In this document: piece after piece, positions 5,600 through 7,692 of the stretch
Numbering within the stretch: the stretch's first letter is position 1
Layout: every line of letters begins with the position of its first letter
NCBI GenBank assembly: GCA_900555225.1
Contig: USKL01000064.1
Coordinates: 1 to 7,692 of the forward strand
DNA: 7,692 nucleotides
Direction of reading: 5' to 3'
Source: an uncultured Collinsella sp.
GTDB taxonomy: Bacteria; Actinomycetota; Coriobacteriia; Coriobacteriales; Coriobacteriaceae
Notes under the pieces: generated by a model
Databases searched by the model: none
What the model was told of the DNA's origin: nothing
What the model saw: only the letters and a program-made list of their open reading frames with translations
Translations under genes and position numbers: made by a program

Positions 5600-7358
5600 A
5601 ACCCTCATGGGCAGCATCCGCGACTATATGAAAGTCACTGTTGCCACGCCATTGCTCGTGCTTGGCGAGGTGCTCTGCGAGATGCTGATTCCATTTATCA
5701 CCGCCAACCTGATCGACGCCATCAAAGACGGCGCCACCGTAGCCGAAATGCTTCCCACCGCGGGCTTTTTGGTGCTCATCGCGCTGACGTCGCTTGCTTT
5801 TGGCGCCGCTGCCGGCGTCACCTGCAGCCATGCGAGTTGCGGCTTCGCTAAGAACCTGCGTCACGACCTGTTCTACAAGATCCAGACGTTCAGCTTTGCC
5901 AACATCGATGAGTTCTCGAGCTCCTCGCTCGTCACGCGCCTGACCACCGATATCAACAACGTGCAGCAGGCCTTTATGATGATCATCCGTATCGCCGTGC
6001 GCGCGCCGCTGGTATTGATCTTCGCCTTTACCATGGCATTTATCATGGGCGGCAGCGTCGCTATGGTCTACCTGGTCATCATTCCGCTGCTGGGCTTTGG
6101 ACTGTTCTTTATCATCTTTAAGGTGCGTCCCATCTTCTCGCGCGTGTTCCACAAGTACGACGCCCTTAACGAGTCCGTCGAGGAAAACGTCACCGGCATG
6201 CGCGTAGTTAAGAGCTATGTGCGCGAAGACTTTGAGAAGGAGAAGTTCGCGACCGCTGCGCGCGACGTCCAGATGGACTTCACCCGCGCCGAGAAGCTGC
6301 TTGCCTTTAACAACCCCATGATGAACATCTGCGTCAACGGCGCGTTTGTCGTCATCATCTACCTGGGCTCCAAGCTCATCATCACGAGCCAGGGCACCTT
6401 GTTCGACGTGGGCCAGCTCTCCTCGATCTTTACCTATGGCTTCCAGATTCTGATGAGTCTGATGCAGCTGTCGATGATCTTTGTCATGGTGACCATGGCC
6501 GACGAATCGGCGCACCGCATCACCGAGGTGCTGGCCGCCGAGCCCACGATCGCCGATCCCGCCGAGCCCGTGCTCGAGGTCGCCGATGGCTCCATCGACT
6601 TTGACCACGTGAGCTTTAAGTACTCCGCGCATGCGAAGCGCCAGGCGCTCGACGATATCGACCTGCACATTAAGAGCGGCGAGACCATCGGCATCATCGG
6701 CGGCACCGGCAGCGCAAAAACCAGCCTGGTGCAGCTGCTGCCCCGCCTGTATGATACCACCGCCGGTCATGTGTACATTGGCGGCGTGGATGTACGCGAT
6801 TACGACCTGGAGATCCTGCGCAACAGCGTTGCCATGGTGCTGCAGAAAAACGAACTGTTCAGCGGCACCATTGCCGAAAACCTGCGCTGGGGCAATAAGG
6901 ATGCCACCGATGCCGAGATCGAGGAGGCATGCAAGCAGGCCTGCGCCGATGAATTTATTGAGCGCTTCCCCGATAAATACAACACCCACATTGACCAGGG
7001 CGGCACTAACGTTTCCGGCGGCCAGAAGCAGCGCCTTTGCATTGCCCGTGCTCTGCTGAAAAAGCCCCGCATCCTGATTCTGGACGACTCTACCTCCGCT
7101 GTGGATACCGGCACCGACGCCAAGATCCGCAAGAGCTTTGCCGAAAAGATTCCCGGCACCACGGTGTTCATTATTGCCCAGCGTATTTCCAGCGTGGAAA
7201 ACGCCGACCATGTGATCGTGCTGGATAACGGCAGGATCAGTGGTTACGGTACCCCGGCCGAAATGCTGGCCACCAACCCCATCTATCAGGAAGTTTATAA
7301 CAGCCAGACCAAAGGCTCCGGCGACTTTGACGAAAAGGGAGGCGATAACAATGGCTGA
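5592..7358 (+). CDS. ABC exporter half-transporter, permease plus ATPase, degenerate-site subunit
   Basis: A 588-residue fused membrane and nucleotide-binding protein of normal length. The exporter domain has about six helices (roughly 15-40, 58-78, 137-157, 158-178, 245-265, 278-302), with the coupling motif ENVTGMRVVKSYVRE at 198-212. The ATPase follows from about 335: Walker A GGTGSAKT (370-377, Ala375 where Gly is usual), Q-loop Gln418, signature VSGGQ (474-478) and Walker B ILILDD (494-499). Asp499 replaces the catalytic Glu, and Gln530 replaces the switch His (IIAQR). These changes are known from the non-catalytic site of heterodimeric exporters such as LmrCD and TM287/288, so a catalytic partner is expected and does follow. 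GGGAGGA (5580-5586) sits five bases before the ATG. Substrate is unknown; drug or peptide/lipid export is typical. Codon usage changes sharply near codon 360-375 (about 6660-6715), as if the ATPase half came from another source. Confidence 0.95.
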   Translation: MIKTLMGSIRDYMKVTVATPLLVLGEVLCEMLIPFITANLIDAIKDGATVAEMLPTAGFLVLIALTSLAFGAAAGVTCSHASCGFAKNLRHDLFYKIQTFSFANIDEFSSSSLVTRLTTDINNVQQAFMMIIRIAVRAPLVLIFAFTMAFIMGGSVAMVYLVIIPLLGFGLFFIIFKVRPIFSRVFHKYDALNESVEENVTGMRVVKSYVREDFEKEKFATAARDVQMDFTRAEKLLAFNNPMMNICVNGAFVVIIYLGSKLIITSQGTLFDVGQLSSIFTYGFQILMSLMQLSMIFVMVTMADESAHRITEVLAAEPTIADPAEPVLEVADGSIDFDHVSFKYSAHAKRQALDDIDLHIKSGETIGIIGGTGSAKTSLVQLLPRLYDTTAGHVYIGGVDVRDYDLEILRNSVAMVLQKNELFSGTIAENLRWGNKDATDAEIEEACKQACADEFIERFPDKYNTHIDQGGTNVSGGQKQRLCIARALLKKPRILILDDSTSAVDTGTDAKIRKSFAEKIPGTTVFIIAQRISSVENADHVIVLDNGRISGYGTPAEMLATNPIYQEVYNSQTKGSGDFDEKGGDNNG

Positions 7359-7692
7359 GCAGAAAGCAAAAGTGGTTAAGGTTGGCCGCGGTGGCCGTTG
7401 CGGTCGTCATCTGCATTTTTGTCAGCGTGTTTGCCAACGTGCAGGGCACTTTGTTCATGCAGACCTTGATCGATGGCTACATCCTGCCCCTGCTGAAAGA
7501 GCAGAGCAGTGATTTTTCCGGCCTGGCCCATGCCATCGCCCGCACGGCAGGCTTTTACGGCATCGGCATTGTTACCGCCTTTGCCCAGGCCCGTATGATG
7601 GCTTACGTTACCCAGGGCACCCTGAAGCGCCTGCGCGATGAAATGTTTACCCATATGCAGACGCTGCCCATCAAATACTTTGACCGCAACGC
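7351..7692 (+). CDS. Second ABC exporter half-subunit, cut by window end, N-terminus out of frame
   Basis: ATG 7351 has an ideal ribosome site (AAGGGAGG 7335-7342, eight bases away) and overlaps the previous stop (ATGGCTGA). It reads MAEQKAKVVKV, a typical start for such subunits, but that frame then becomes Arg/Cys/His-rich nonsense and ends at 7512. From 7382 the next frame reads LAAVAVAVVICIFVSVFANV, a clear first membrane helix, then LFMQTLIDGYILPLL and further on KRLRDEMFTHMQTLPIKYFDRN, the hallmark of ABC exporter membrane domains, to the last base. So one extra base, or a loss of 3n+2 bases, lies near 7375-7390. Only about 10 residues precede the helix, where relatives usually have 30 or more, which favours a deletion. 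Alternative starts in the second frame are TTG 7382, GTG 7391 and ATG 7457, none with a good ribosome site. It may be a pseudogene or an assembly error. It should be the catalytic partner of the preceding subunit; its ATPase lies beyond the window. Confidence 0.75.

Noticed and set aside
5523..7211. Long antisense open frame (562 codons) opposite marR and the first ABC gene
   Set aside because: It mirrors a well-supported ABC gene. The translation is low-complexity, rich in Gly, His, Asp and Ala, with no domain, and open antisense frames are expected from this codon bias.

Overview
The window looks like chromosomal DNA from a high-GC, gut-type Actinomycetota, most likely a Coriobacteriia of the Collinsella kind. 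This rests on GC-rich coding sequence, strong AGGAG-type ribosome sites, the gene types present, and a short palindrome whose translation reads TKGLSLCHI, which I associate with Collinsella from memory. The assignment is inference; there is no rRNA or tRNA here to confirm it.

Layout. (1) 149-1882, plus strand: a 12-helix-type MFS efflux transporter followed 45 bases later by a low-molecular-weight protein-tyrosine phosphatase. (2) 1883-2068: a gene-free gap between convergent genes, holding a long perfect hairpin, a third partial copy of its arm, and a palindromic repeat. (3) 2069-3430, minus strand: an AAA ATPase with a DUF4143 nuclease-fold tail. It has an AT-rich leader (27 G+C in the 90 bases 3451-3540) and a copy of the same palindrome on each side. 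(4) 3615-4761, minus strand: a vitamin B6 (pyridoxal/pyridoxamine) kinase overlapping a small cysteine-rich TIGR04076-type protein. (5) 4762-5092: a 331-base divergent intergenic region with several hairpins, a good sigma-70-type promoter and an inverted repeat that looks like an operator. (6) 5093-7692, plus strand: a MarR-family regulator overlapping the first half-subunit of a heterodimeric ABC exporter, which overlaps the start of the second half-subunit. The second subunit runs off the window.

How the genes fit together. The marR-ABC-ABC block is a self-contained efflux module: a repressor with a putative operator at its own promoter, then the two exporter halves, translationally coupled. 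The first half has the degenerate ATP site expected of such heterodimers. The kinase and TIGR04076 gene also form a coupled pair. All three coupled junctions overlap by exactly 8 bases.

Most notable observations. (a) Three copies of a 33-35 base palindrome lie within 3.6 kb, two of them immediately after stop codons and flanking the ATPase gene. (b) Codon usage changes abruptly inside the first ABC gene near 6660-6700: TCG, GCG, CTC and GTC are common before and absent after. (c) The second ABC gene has an excellent start, but its membrane-domain sequence lies in a different reading frame from about 7382 on, with a shortened N-terminus. Points (b) and (c) together suggest either recombination with foreign DNA or a chimeric or erroneous assembly. 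I found no clear novel defence or mobile system; the palindrome family and the mosaic ABC locus are the best leads.
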